From NCBI GenBank assembly GCA_905215385.1, contig CAJMPY010000014.1, positions 1 through 64,000 of the forward strand: a DNA stretch of 64,000 nt. The letters are read 5' to 3'. The translations under genes were made by a program, and so were the position numbers. The notes beneath the pieces were generated by a model, which saw nothing but the letters and a program-made list of their open reading frames with translations, was not told the origin of the DNA and made no database searches. The DNA comes from an uncultured bacterium (GTDB lineage Bacteria; Actinomycetota; Coriobacteriia; Coriobacteriales; Coriobacteriaceae). Shown here piece by piece: positions 25,228 to 35,600 of the stretch; the stretch's first letter is position 1, and each line of letters opens with the position of its first letter.

Positions 25228-27654
25228 ATGAATAAGATCTTCGACAACAAGCAGGAGTTTACCGAGCTCTATCGCGATGCCGTCATGAGCATCAGCGGCA
25301 AGAGCGTCGAGGCCGCCAGCGACCTCGACCGCTTTAACGCCCTGGCCAAGCTCGTGGCCGAGAAGGCGCGCACCGTTGCCACCAAGAGTGACGCCCGTGT
25401 GACCGCCGAGGGCAAGAAGCGCGTGTACTACTTCTCGATCGAGTTTTTGATCGGCCGCCTGCTCGACAACTACCTGCTCAACTTTGGCGTGCGCGACATG
25501 GTCGCCGAGGCGCTCGACGACATGGGCTTTGACCTGTCCGTCATCGAGAACCAGGAGCCCGATCCGGCCCTGGGCAACGGTGGCCTGGGTCGTCTGGCCG
25601 CGTGTTTCTTGGATTCCATGGCAGCCGAGGGCATTGCCGGCTACGGCAACGGCATGCGCTACCGTTACGGCCTGTTTAAACAGGAGATCGTCAACGGCAG
25701 CCAGGTTGAGGCCACCGACGAGTGGCTCACCCACGGCTATCCCTGGGAGGTTCGTCGTCAGGACAAGGCCGTGACCATTAAGTTTGGCGGCCGCGTCGAG
25801 GGCTTTGAGGAGAACGGCCGCACGTTCTACCGCACGGTAGACACGCAGGACATCCTGGCCGTCCCTTATGACATCCCCGTCGTGGGCTATGCCGGCGAAA
25901 CCGTCAACAAGCTGCGCGTCTGGGCCGCCGAGCCGGTCGAGGAGCACTTTGATCTGGAGGCCTTCAACCGCGGCGACTATGCCCTGGCCGATGCCGAGCG
26001 CGCTGAGGCCGAGGCCATCAGCGCCATCCTCTACCCCAACGACGCCGGCGAGCACGGCCGTCTGCTGCGCCTGAAGCAGGAGTACCTGTTTGTTTCGGCC
26101 GGTATCTACAGCCTGCTCGACACCTTTGAGAAGGAGCACGGCGCGAACTGGGAGCTGCTGCCGCAGTTTGCGGCCATCCACACCAACGATACCCACCCCG
26201 CCATGTGCGGCCCCGAGCTCATGCGTATCCTCATCGACGAGAAGAAGCTCGAGTGGGATGACGCCTGGAACATCGTGACGCAGGTCGTGAGCTACACCAA
26301 CCACACCATCCTGCCCGAGGCCTTGGAGAAATGGCCTATCGGCACGTTCTCCAAGCTCCTCCCCCGCGTGTACCAGATCATCGACGAGATCAGCCGTCGT
26401 TGGCACGAGTCGTTCGACACCACGAAGGAGGGCTGGCAGGAGCGTCTGCGCCAGACCGCCATCCTGTGGGACGGCGAGATTCGCATGGCCAACCTGTCTG
26501 TGATCTGCAGCCACAGCGTCAACGGCGTGGCCAAGATCCATTCCGACATCATCAAGAACATCGTGCTCAAGGACTTCTATGCCCTGACGCCCGAGAAGTT
26601 CAACAACAAGACCAACGGCATCTCGCACCGTCGCTTCTTTGCCGAGGCCAACCCCACCTACGCCAAGCTCGTGACCGAGGCCATTGGCGATGGCTGGCTC
26701 AAAGACGCCTTTGAGCTAGAGAAACTCAAGGAGTTTAAGGACGACACCGAGTTCCTGAAGGCCGTGGGTGCCTCCAAGCGCGCCAACAAGGAGCGCCTGG
26801 CCGCCTACGTTAAGGCCGAGACCGGTCTGGTCATTGACCCCAACACCGTCTTCGATGTTCAGGTTAAGCGCTTCCACGCCTACAAGCGCCAGCTCATGAA
26901 CATCATGAAGGTGATGGACATCTACAACCGCCGCATCGCCGATCCCAACTTCCACGTGACGCCGACGACCTTCATCTTTAGCGGCAAGGCTGCCTCGAGC
27001 TACACCTTCGCCAAGGAGACCATCCGTCTCATCAACTCCGTTGCCGACGTCATCAACAACGACGCCCGTGTGAACGAGGTCATGAAGGTCTGCTTTATCC
27101 CCAACTTCCGCGTGAGCAACGCCCAGCTCATCTACCCAGCCGCCGAGATCTCGGAGCAGATCTCCACGGCCGGCAAGGAGGCCTCGGGCACGTCCAACAT
27201 GAAGCTCATGATGAACGGCGCCATTACGCTGGGCACCCTCGACGGCGCCAACATCGAGATCGCCGACCTGGCCGGCCGCGAGAACGAGGCCATCTTTGGC
27301 CTGACCGCTCCCGAGGTCGAGCAGCTCTGGGGATCCAACAGCTACTTTGCGTGGGATACCCTCAACGGCGACCGCGAGCGTCTGGGCCGCGTGATGGACG
27401 AGCTCAAGGACAACACGTTTGCGGGTCTTTCGGGCAACTTCGAGAGCATCTACAACGAGCTCATGAACAACAACGACCCCGACCTGGTCATGGCTGACTT
27501 CCGTAGCTACGTGGATGCATGGGAGAACCTCACGGGCAGCTACGGCGACCAGGAGACCTGGAACCGCAAGGCCCTGCTCAACACCGCCTCGAGTGGCTGG
27601 TTCTCGTCCGACCGCACCATTCGCGAGTATCGCGACGAGATCTGGCACGCATAA
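25228..27654 (+). CDS. glgP: Glycogen phosphorylase
   Basis: 808 residues, the normal family length (about 800). It releases glucose-1-phosphate from glycogen ends. EPDPALGNGGLGRLAACFLD (about 111-130) is the GT35 signature region, and the PLP lysine is in EASGTSNMKLMMNG near residue 655. ATG 25228 has GGAAAGGAACGT upstream. The 94-base gap from glgB holds G+C-rich hairpins (CGCCCC/GGGGCG near 25160) without a U-tract. Having degradation and synthesis genes in one operon is common in Firmicutes glg operons. Confidence 0.95.
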   Translation: MNKIFDNKQEFTELYRDAVMSISGKSVEAASDLDRFNALAKLVAEKARTVATKSDARVTAEGKKRVYYFSIEFLIGRLLDNYLLNFGVRDMVAEALDDMGFDLSVIENQEPDPALGNGGLGRLAACFLDSMAAEGIAGYGNGMRYRYGLFKQEIVNGSQVEATDEWLTHGYPWEVRRQDKAVTIKFGGRVEGFEENGRTFYRTVDTQDILAVPYDIPVVGYAGETVNKLRVWAAEPVEEHFDLEAFNRGDYALADAERAEAEAISAILYPNDAGEHGRLLRLKQEYLFVSAGIYSLLDTFEKEHGANWELLPQFAAIHTNDTHPAMCGPELMRILIDEKKLEWDDAWNIVTQVVSYTNHTILPEALEKWPIGTFSKLLPRVYQIIDEISRRWHESFDTTKEGWQERLRQTAILWDGEIRMANLSVICSHSVNGVAKIHSDIIKNIVLKDFYALTPEKFNNKTNGISHRRFFAEANPTYAKLVTEAIGDGWLKDAFELEKLKEFKDDTEFLKAVGASKRANKERLAAYVKAETGLVIDPNTVFDVQVKRFHAYKRQLMNIMKVMDIYNRRIADPNFHVTPTTFIFSGKAASSYTFAKETIRLINSVADVINNDARVNEVMKVCFIPNFRVSNAQLIYPAAEISEQISTAGKEASGTSNMKLMMNGAITLGTLDGANIEIADLAGRENEAIFGLTAPEVEQLWGSNSYFAWDTLNGDRERLGRVMDELKDNTFAGLSGNFESIYNELMNNNDPDLVMADFRSYVDAWENLTGSYGDQETWNRKALLNTASSGWFSSDRTIREYRDEIWHA

Positions 27655-27688
27655 AGCGCGCGAGCTCCCTTTGCCGCACGGCATTACT

Positions 27689-27719
27689 CGACGGGCGTGA
27701 CAGTGCGCCGCGCCCGTCG
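27689..27719 (+). promoter_or_regulatory. Intercistronic hairpin between glgP and glgC
   Basis: CGACGGGCG and CGCCCGTCG form a perfect nine-pair stem with a 13-base loop. No U-tract follows. Such stems between cistrons usually stabilise the upstream message or mark processing; the role is inferred. Confidence 0.4.
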
Positions 27720-27758
27720 CTAATGGGTTAGGAACATCGATGACAGAAGGAGAAATCG

Positions 27759-28907
27759 ATGAGTAAGAAAGAGTGCATCGCGATGCTCCTCGCAGGAGGA
27801 CAGGGCAGCCGATTGGGGGCACTCACCCAAAAGATCGCCAAGCCGGCGGTTAGCTTTGGTGGCAAGTTCCGCATTATCGACTTTTCGCTGTCCAACTGCT
27901 CCAACTCGGGCATCGACACGGTGGGCGTTCTGACGCAGTACCGTCCCTACCTGCTGCATGCCTACGTGGGCTCCGGCGAGGCGTGGGATCTGGACAGCCG
28001 CGACGGCGGCGTGTCGATCCTGCCGCCGTACGAGACGCAGACCGGCGGCGCCTGGTATGCGGGCACGGCCGACGCCATTACGCAGAACCTCGACTACATC
28101 AAGGCCAACGACCCCAAGTACGTCCTGATTCTTTCGGGCGATCACCTGTATCGCATGGACTACCGCAAGATGCTCAAGACGCACATTGAGAACAACGCCG
28201 ACCTCACGGTGAGCGTTATGCCCGTGCCGTGGGAGGAGGCCAGCCGCTTTGGCATCCTGACCACCGACCCCGAAGACGGCCGTATCACCAAGTTCACCGA
28301 GAAGCCCGAGAAGCCCGATTCGAACCTCGCGTCCATGGGCATCTACATCTTCTCGGCCGACGTGCTGATCGAGGCGCTCGAGGAGGACGCTCTGGACCAG
28401 CGCTCGAGCCACGACTTTGGCAAGGACATCATCCCCAAGCTGCTCGGTGAGAACAAGCGCCTATACAGCTACGAGTTCCACGGCTTCTGGAAGGACGTCG
28501 GCACCATCGCCAGCTTCCATGAGACCTCGATGGACCTGCTGGGTAACAACCCTGAGTTCGATCTGTTCGACAAGAACTTCCCCATCATGTCCAACATCAC
28601 CACGCGTCCGCCGCACTACATTGGCCCGGACGGCCGCTTGGACGACTGCCTGGTCTCCAACGGCTGCAAGATCTACGGCACCGCTCGCCACTCGATCCTT
28701 TCGACCGATGTCATCATCGAGGAGCGCGCCGTGGTCGAGGACTCCGTGCTACTGCCGGGCGCGCACGTTAAGAGCGGCGCGCACATCTGCCGCGCTATTT
28801 TGGGCGAGAACTCCACGGTCGAAGAGGGCGTGAAGCTCGGCTCTGTCGATACCACCAAGGATACGGCCGTCGTTGGAAATGACGTCGTTATCGGGAAGGG
28901 GGAATGA
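27759..28907 (+). CDS. glgC: Glucose-1-phosphate adenylyltransferase, catalytic subunit
   Basis: 382 residues. It makes ADP-glucose from glucose-1-phosphate and ATP, the committed step of glycogen synthesis. The N-terminal pyrophosphorylase motif is MLLAGGQGSRLGALT, followed by KPAVSFGGKFRIIDF; the substrate region has SGDHLYRMDY and FTEKPEKP. The C-terminal third is a left-handed beta-helix. ATG 27759 has GAAGGAG upstream. The stop is four bases before the glgD start, so the two subunits are made together. Confidence 0.95.
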   Translation: MSKKECIAMLLAGGQGSRLGALTQKIAKPAVSFGGKFRIIDFSLSNCSNSGIDTVGVLTQYRPYLLHAYVGSGEAWDLDSRDGGVSILPPYETQTGGAWYAGTADAITQNLDYIKANDPKYVLILSGDHLYRMDYRKMLKTHIENNADLTVSVMPVPWEEASRFGILTTDPEDGRITKFTEKPEKPDSNLASMGIYIFSADVLIEALEEDALDQRSSHDFGKDIIPKLLGENKRLYSYEFHGFWKDVGTIASFHETSMDLLGNNPEFDLFDKNFPIMSNITTRPPHYIGPDGRLDDCLVSNGCKIYGTARHSILSTDVIIEERAVVEDSVLLPGAHVKSGAHICRAILGENSTVEEGVKLGSVDTTKDTAVVGNDVVIGKGE

Positions 28908-28911
28908 TCCG

Positions 28912-30039
28912 ATGATCAATCGCAAGGCCATCGGTTATATCACCGCTAACTACTCTTCGACCTACGGCAGCGTCCTGCTCAAGGACCGCCCCATCGCGTC
29001 CGTTCCGTTTTTGGGCCGCTACCGCCTGATCGACTTTCCGCTGTCCAACATGATGAATGCCGGCATCAAGACCGTCGGCGTCGTCATGCCGGGTAACTAC
29101 CGCTCGCTGATCGACCACGTGGGCTCGGGCAAGGACTGGGGCCTTGACCGCAAGAAGGGCGGCCTGTTCATGGTGCCCGGCAACGCGTATGGCACCACCA
29201 AGGGCGGTATGCGCTTCCTGCTGCGCGACATCATTTCCAACAAGACGCTGTTCCAGCGCTCGGAGAAGCCCTATGTCGTGATGATGGGCACCAACATCAT
29301 CTTTAACATGGACCTCAACACCATCATCGAGGCGCACGAGAACTCCGGCGCCCAAATGACCGTGGTGTACTGCAAGGCCACGCGCAATGTTGATGACGAG
29401 ACCAAGCTCGAGATTAACGAGAACGGCCGCCTGACGGGCGTGAGCGCCGGCGTCGTGTACGGCGACAACGCGTCCATGGACTGCTGCATCGTCAACCGCG
29501 AGACGCTGCTCGAGATCATCGACCACTACCAGGCCGCCGACTATCTGGACCTGCTCGAGGCACTCCAGGGCGACTTTGGCAACATCGACGTGTGCAGCTA
29601 CGAGTACAAGGGCGAGGTCGTGGGCGTGTTTAGCGAGAAGTCGCTGTATCGCCGCAGCATGGACCTGCTCGACCAGACCGTGGCCGACCAGCTCTTTGAC
29701 CCCGAGCGCCCGATCCTGACCAAGGCCCACGACGTGCCGCCTTCGCGCTATGCGACCGGCAGCCACGCGTGCAACTCGATCATTTCGGCCGGCTGCATCA
29801 TCAAGGGCACCGTGCGCAACTCAATCCTGTCACGCGGCGTCGTGGTCGAGGAAGGAGCTTCGGTGACCAACTCGATCATCAACCAGAGCTGCATCATCAA
29901 GAGCGGCGCACGCGTTGAGAACGCCATCCTGGACAAGAACAACGTGGTCCCCACCAACACCGAGCTTCGCGGCACGCCCGAGAACATCCTGGTGCTGGGC
30001 AAGGCTCCGTTAACTTCCGACACCACCATCGTACGTTAA
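28912..30039 (+). CDS. glgD: Glucose-1-phosphate adenylyltransferase regulatory-type subunit
   Basis: 375 residues from ATG 28912 with AAGGGGG upstream. It is a GlgC paralogue in which the N-terminal GGxGxRL nucleotide loop is replaced (IGYITANYSSTYGSVLLKDR), the mark of GlgD. In Firmicutes GlgD has little activity alone and raises the activity of GlgC in a mixed tetramer. The RYRLIDFPLSNMMNAGI segment and the C-terminal beta-helix are kept. A glgCD pair is a Firmicutes-like trait. Confidence 0.93.
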   Translation: MINRKAIGYITANYSSTYGSVLLKDRPIASVPFLGRYRLIDFPLSNMMNAGIKTVGVVMPGNYRSLIDHVGSGKDWGLDRKKGGLFMVPGNAYGTTKGGMRFLLRDIISNKTLFQRSEKPYVVMMGTNIIFNMDLNTIIEAHENSGAQMTVVYCKATRNVDDETKLEINENGRLTGVSAGVVYGDNASMDCCIVNRETLLEIIDHYQAADYLDLLEALQGDFGNIDVCSYEYKGEVVGVFSEKSLYRRSMDLLDQTVADQLFDPERPILTKAHDVPPSRYATGSHACNSIISAGCIIKGTVRNSILSRGVVVEEGASVTNSIINQSCIIKSGARVENAILDKNNVVPTNTELRGTPENILVLGKAPLTSDTTIVR

Positions 30040-30070
30040 CGTTGGCACCGCAACATCGCTCGTAACATGT

Positions 30071-30106
30071 AGAATAGCCGCCCGGTTAGCGCCAGGCGGC
30101 TATTCT
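30071..30106 (+). promoter_or_regulatory. Perfect 12-bp hairpin between glgD and glgA
   Basis: AGAATAGCCGCC pairs perfectly with GGCGGCTATTCT across a 12-base loop. It ends 23 bases before the glgA start and has no U-tract. It may protect the message or tune expression of glgA relative to glgCD. Confidence 0.5.
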
Positions 30107-30129
30107 CGAATTGCAACATGGGAGACAAT

Positions 30130-32454
30130 ATGGCAGATTCCAGCAAAAAGATGCAGATCGTGTTTGCCTCGGCCGAGTGCGCACCGTTTGTTAAGACCGG
30201 TGGCCTGGGCGACGTGGCGGGCTCGCTGCCCGCGGCGCTTGTGCGCGCCGGCGCCGAAGTTATCGTGATGGTGCCCAAGTACGCCACCATCAAGGACGAG
30301 TACAAGGCGCAGATGGAGCACTTCTCCGACTTTTACGTGAGCCTGGGCTGGCGCAACGAGTACTGCGGGCTCGAGAAGCTCGAGCACGACGGCGTCACCT
30401 ATATGTTCATCGACAACGAGCGCTACTTTGCGCGCGACTATCCGTATGGCTTCTTTGACGACGGCGAGCGTTTTGCGTTCTTCTCCAAGGCCATCACCGA
30501 GAGCCTGCAGCACCTGCCGGCCGGCTTTGAGTGTGACATCCTGCACTGCAATGACTGGCAGACGGCACTGGCGCCCGTGTTCTTGCGCGAGTTCTACCAG
30601 GGCCTGCCGCTGTATGACCGCGTCAAGACCGTGTTCTCGATCCACAACGTGGCGTTCCAGGGCCAGTTTAGCGACACCGTGATGGAGGACATCCTGGGCG
30701 TGGCGCACATTCCCGCGGCCGCCTCGCAGCTGCGTTGCGACGCCTGCAGCATCAACTACATGCTGGGCGCCCTGCGCTATGCCGACGCCATCACTACGGT
30801 GAGCCCCACCTATGCCAACGAGATCCAGACACCCGAGTTTGGCGAGGGCCTGGACGGCGTGCTGCGCGAGCGCTCCTATGCGCTGCAGGGCATCCTCAAC
30901 GGCATTGACGTGGCGGGCTTTGACCCGGCGACCGACAAGCGCATTGCCGCCAACTACACCGTGGAGGACCGTTCTGGTAAGGCCGTGTGCAAGGCCAAGC
31001 TGCAGGAAGAGCTGGGGCTCGAGGTTCGCGACGACCGTCCGCTTATGGTCATGGTCACGCGTCTGACGCGCCAGAAGGGCTTGGATCTGGTCATGTACGC
31101 GCTCGACCGCATCCTGGCCGGCGGCGTGCAGGTGGCGGTGCTGGGCACCGGCGACCGCGACTACGAGGACGGCCTACGCTACTTCCAGGACAAGTACCCC
31201 GGCACCATGGCCGCGCGCATCGAGTTCGATCCGGCGCTGTCGCAGCGCATGTATGCCGCCGCCGATATGTTCCTGATGCCTTCGAAGTTTGAGCCCTGCG
31301 GCCTGTCGCAGATCATTGCCATGCGCTACGGCACCCTGCCCATCGTGCGCGAGACCGGTGGCCTGAAGGACACCGTGCAGCCGTACAACGAGTTTACCGG
31401 CGAAGGCACGGGCTTCTCGTTTAGCAACTTTAACGGCGACGAGATGGGCGACGCCGTATTCCGCGCGGCGCGCCTGTTCTGGGATAACCGCGACGCTTGG
31501 AACCAGCTGGTCACGCAGGCCATGAGCCAGGACTTTAGCTGGACGCGTTCGGCCGACAAGTATCTGGACCTGTACTTCTTTATGCATCCGGAAATTGAGA
31601 GGCCGGCGGCTGTTGTCGACGAGCCTGAGGCTGTTGCTGAGCCGGTGGCCGCTGAGGAGCCCAAGGCCGAGGAGAAGCCGGTTGAGGCCGAGCCCGCAAA
31701 GGCCGAGCCTGAGGTGAAGGCTGAGGTTGCTCACAAGGCAGAGGTCGAGGTCAAGCCCGCTGCAAAGCCCGCAGCTAAGAAGACCACGACCCGCAAGACG
31801 ACCGCTAAGAAGGCTACGACGACCAAAGCTGCCGCGACTAAAACAACGGCTGCCAAGACAACGACCACGCGCAAGCGCACGACCGCCGCTGCCAAGAAGG
31901 CCGCCGAGGCCGAGGCTGCTCCCGAGGTAAAGGCCGAGGTCGCTGAGGCCAAACCGGCCGCCAAGGCTCCGGCAAAGACCGCTGCCAAGAAGATGACCGC
32001 AACCGCCAAGAAGGCAACAGCTGCCAAGAAGACCACAACAACGAAATCGACGACCACGAAGGCCGCCTCAACCAAGGCAGCCACAAAGCCGGCCGCCAAA
32101 GTCGAGGGGACACCCGCCGAGTCCAAGGCCGAAGCAACCGTCGAGGCCAAGCCGGCCGCCAAGACCACCACGCGCAAGCGCACTGCAACGACGGCCAAAA
32201 AGACCACGACCAAGGCTGCTGCTCCCAAGGCGGTGGCTAAGGCCGAGGCCAAACCCGCAGTAAAGGCCAAGCCTGCGCCGAAGGCCGCCGAGGTCAAGCC
32301 CGCTGCCGCCAAAGAGGAGCCCAAGGCCGAGGTAAAGGCCAAGCCCGAGCCCACCAAGAAGGCCCCGGTCTCCCCCGTCGCCGCGACCGAGGAAAAGGCT
32401 CCGACCAAGAAGACCTCCGTCCGCAAGGCAACGGCCACCCGCAAGCGCCGCTAG
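30130..32454 (+). CDS. glgA: Glycogen synthase with long Lys/Ala-rich C-terminal extension
   Basis: 774 residues from ATG 30130, which has GGAG six bases upstream; the ATG at 30118 overlaps that site. GT5 glycogen synthases are about 480 residues, and residues 1-490 match: AECAPFVKTGGLGDVAGSLP (ADP-glucose site), MVTRLTRQKGLDLV, and KFEPCGLSQIIAMRYG. The remaining 285 residues are extra: first an acidic Glu/Ala/Pro/Val section (490-540), then Lys/Ala/Thr repeats such as KKTTTRKTTAKKATTTK, resembling histone H1 or HU tails. GlgB of the same operon has a shorter tail of the same kind. The tail is in frame, ends at a normal stop and is followed by a terminator. Confidence 0.94.
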   Translation: MADSSKKMQIVFASAECAPFVKTGGLGDVAGSLPAALVRAGAEVIVMVPKYATIKDEYKAQMEHFSDFYVSLGWRNEYCGLEKLEHDGVTYMFIDNERYFARDYPYGFFDDGERFAFFSKAITESLQHLPAGFECDILHCNDWQTALAPVFLREFYQGLPLYDRVKTVFSIHNVAFQGQFSDTVMEDILGVAHIPAAASQLRCDACSINYMLGALRYADAITTVSPTYANEIQTPEFGEGLDGVLRERSYALQGILNGIDVAGFDPATDKRIAANYTVEDRSGKAVCKAKLQEELGLEVRDDRPLMVMVTRLTRQKGLDLVMYALDRILAGGVQVAVLGTGDRDYEDGLRYFQDKYPGTMAARIEFDPALSQRMYAAADMFLMPSKFEPCGLSQIIAMRYGTLPIVRETGGLKDTVQPYNEFTGEGTGFSFSNFNGDEMGDAVFRAARLFWDNRDAWNQLVTQAMSQDFSWTRSADKYLDLYFFMHPEIERPAAVVDEPEAVAEPVAAEEPKAEEKPVEAEPAKAEPEVKAEVAHKAEVEVKPAAKPAAKKTTTRKTTAKKATTTKAAATKTTAAKTTTTRKRTTAAAKKAAEAEAAPEVKAEVAEAKPAAKAPAKTAAKKMTATAKKATAAKKTTTTKSTTTKAASTKAATKPAAKVEGTPAESKAEATVEAKPAAKTTTRKRTATTAKKTTTKAAAPKAVAKAEAKPAVKAKPAPKAAEVKPAAAKEEPKAEVKAKPEPTKKAPVSPVAATEEKAPTKKTSVRKATATRKRR

Positions 32455-32490
32455 CATACAGACGATTCAAAACCTCATCAAACCCAAAGC

Positions 32491-32520
32491 AAGGGGCGCT
32501 CCAACCGGGCGCCCCTTCTC
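32491..32520 (+). terminator. Terminator of the glycogen operon
   Basis: AAGGGGCGC and GCGCCCCTT pair around a short loop 37 bases after the glgA stop, followed by a pyrimidine-rich CTCTGT. The U-tract is imperfect, so efficiency is uncertain. Confidence 0.6.
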
Positions 32521-32604
32521 TGTAGGTAGTGGTAAAACGATTTTCTAGGACAACCGTTCGCCGATGGTAAACGGATGTTGTTTATACAGCCTGTGTACAA
32601 AAGA

Positions 32605-32610
32605 TATACT
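32605..32610 (+). promoter_or_regulatory. -10 element of the GH13-GH77 gene
   Basis: TATACT lies 61 bases before the chosen start at 32671. No good -35 was found, but a GGTAAAACG copy of the putative operator lies at 32531-32539, suggesting regulated transcription. This position also argues against the upstream ATG at 32575. Confidence 0.4.
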
Positions 32611-32670
32611 TACATCTTGTGCGTAAAGCCATGGCCCGCAGGCCGTGATTCTATTGAACTGGACCGTATT

Positions 32671-35600
32671 ATGAGATTGATTCACAACAGCCGTCTGCCG
32701 CAGTTTCGCACTCCGTTTGGCGCTGTGACCACAGGAACTACCCTTTCGCTCTCCGTGATTCTGGAGGATGCCGATCCCAACCAGGCAACGCTTACGTTGC
32801 GTACCTGGGTCGATGAGATCGGTGAGTCTCGGTATCCCATGACGCACGAGGGCGACGGCATATTTACCGTAGAGCTTGAGTGCACCGAGCCCTGTCTTAT
32901 CTGGTACAGCTTTATCTGCAATATCGAGGGCCAGCCCGAGGTCCGCTTGGGCGCACCGCAGGGTCGCACCGGTGGCGAGGGCGTAACTTACGACTACGCC
33001 GAGGTGCCGTCCTTCCAGATTACCGTCTATAAGCACCGCGAAGTGCGTCCCGAGTGGTACGAGCGTGGCATGGTCTACCAGATCTTCCCCGATCGCTATG
33101 CCCGCGACGAAAACTGGCGCGAGCGCACGCTGGCCGAGGTCGAAAAACCACGCAACGGAATCCAGCGCCGCATGGTCGAGGACTGGAACGAGCCGCCCGT
33201 GTACGAGCGCGCTGAAGACGGCTCCATCAAAACCTGGGACTTCTACGGCGGGTCGCTCAAGGGCATCCAGGAAGACCTGCCTCGCATCGCCGAGCTGGGC
33301 TTTACAGCCATCTACCTCAACCCCATTTTTGAAGCCGCGAGCAACCACCGCTACGACACGGCCGACTACACCAAGATCGACCCGATCCTAGGCACCGAGC
33401 AGGACTTTACCGAGCTGTGCCAGGCGGCCGAGAAGCTGGGCATCTCCATCATTCTGGACGGCGTCTTCAACCACACGGGTGACGACTCCATCTATTTCAA
33501 CCGCTACGGCAACTACCCCGGCGTGGGCGCGTGGCAGAGCGAGGATTCTCCATGGCGCGATGCGTTTTATTTCCATGAGGACGGCTCATACGACTGCTGG
33601 TGGGGCGTGGGCAATATGCCCGCCATCAATGAGAGCTCTGAGCTGGTACGCGAGCGGCTCCTGGGCAAGGACGGCGTGATCCGTAAATGGCTACGTACCG
33701 GCGCTCATGGCTGGCGCCTAGACGTGGCCGACGAGCTTTCCGATGACTTCCTGGCCGAGATCAAAAAGGCCGTGCTCGCCGAGAAGCCTGATGCACTGTT
33801 GCTCGGCGAAGTCTGGGAAGACGCCTCCAACAAGATCAGCTACGGCCATCTGCGCCGCTATCTGCAAGGCTCCGAGCTGGACTCGGCCATGGATTATCCC
33901 TTCCGCGACATGGTCATCGGTTTTTTGATGGGCTACAAGAACGCCTACCAGGCAGCCGAGGATATCGAAACCCTGCGCGAGAACTATCCCCGTGAGGCCC
34001 TGTCCTGCGCACTTAATCTGCTTTCGAGCCACGACCGTCCGCGCATTATCTCGGTGCTCGGCGGCGGCCCCGATGAGTCGCAGCTGCCCGAGTGCGAGCG
34101 CAGCAAATGGCGTCTGGACGAGAACTCGATGGGCCTGGCCAAGAGCCGTTTTTGGCTCGCAACGCTCATGCAGATGACGTTCCCCGGTGTGCCATCGATT
34201 TACTATGGCGACGAGTACGGCCTTGAGGGCCTTACCGATCCGGGTAACCGCCGCACCCTGCCGACCAAGGACCAACTGCACGACTTCGACACGCTGGCTA
34301 TTGTCAAAAACGCCTCCGCCGTACGCCGCGCACTGCCGTTTATGATCGACGGCGAGATCAAGGCCTTCGCGCTCAACGACGAGGTGCTGGCATACAACCG
34401 CACGGGCAAGGATGGCGAGGCCGCTACGGTTATCATCAACCGCAGCCTGCGCAATTCACACCGCGTGACGATTCCGGCGCTCGACGAATGTGCGAGCGAT
34501 GTGATTAGCGGTCACGAGTGCGAGATTCACAATGGCACCGTCACGCTCGACCTGTATCCGCTGGGATCGTCGATCATCTATCACCACGACGAGCAGCGTC
34601 TGCAGGAGCCGCTCGATTACGGTGCGGGCGTTGTGTGCCATATCACATCGGTGCCGACCGACGACGGTAAGCCCGGCACGATCGGCGCGCCCACGCGTCG
34701 TTTTATCGACCATATGGCCGCTATGGGCATGCGCTACTGGCAGGTCCTGCCTGTCAACCCGACGGACTTCTTTCGCTCCCCTTACGCCGGTCCTTCGGCC
34801 TTTGCAGGCAATATCGACCTGCTGCCCGAAAGCCACAAGGAGCTAGCCGCCGACTTTGAGACCTGGAAGGCCCACGGCGGCGAGGATGCCGATCCGCTGT
34901 ACACCGCGTTTAAACATCGCAATGCCGATTGGCTCGAGAAGTACTGCGTCTATATGGCCGTCAAAAAGTACTTTGAGGGCGAATCGCGCCACGATTGGCC
35001 GGCAGATGTTGCGCGCTACAACGAGCACTTGATTGACGACAAGCGTTTCCACGACGAGGCCGAGCTTCAGGCGTACATGCAGTACCGCTTTGACCTGGCT
35101 TGGTGCGAGCTTATGAACTATGCGCACAAGAAGGGCATCGAGGTCATCGGCGATATTCCTATGTACGTGTCCGACGATTCGGCAGATGCGTGGAGCGAAC
35201 CCGAGAACTTCTGGCTGTCCGATACCGGTAAGGCAATCGAGATCTCCGGTGCGCCGCCCGACAACTTTGCGCCCGAGGGCCAGGTGTGGGGCAACCCGAC
35301 GTTCCGCTGGGACCACATGAAGCAGAACGGCTACCGCTGGTGGATGGATCGCCTACGTCGTGCGTTCTCGCTCTACGACCGCGTGCGCCTGGATCACTTC
35401 CTGGGCTTCCACAGCTACTTTAGCATTCCCGCAGGTAAGGCCTGCGCCGACGGGCGTTGGCTGGCAGGCCCGGGCAAGGACCTTTTCCAGACCGCCTATG
35501 ACGAGTTGGGGCCGCTCAACTTTATTGCCGAGGACCTGGGCTACCTGACGCCCGGCGTTCGCGCCATGGCTTCGACCTGCGGCTTTCCCGGCATGGACGT

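Noticed and set aside
25108..26628. 506-codon minus-strand frame opposite glgP
   Set aside because: It is antisense to a clear glycogen phosphorylase; the His/Val/Leu/Asp-rich translation is typical of mirrored high-G+C codons.
31600..32454. Possible frameshift artefact creating the GlgA tail
   Set aside because: The repeats stay in one frame for about 285 codons, use normal codons and end at a stop followed by a terminator; GlgB has the same kind of tail.
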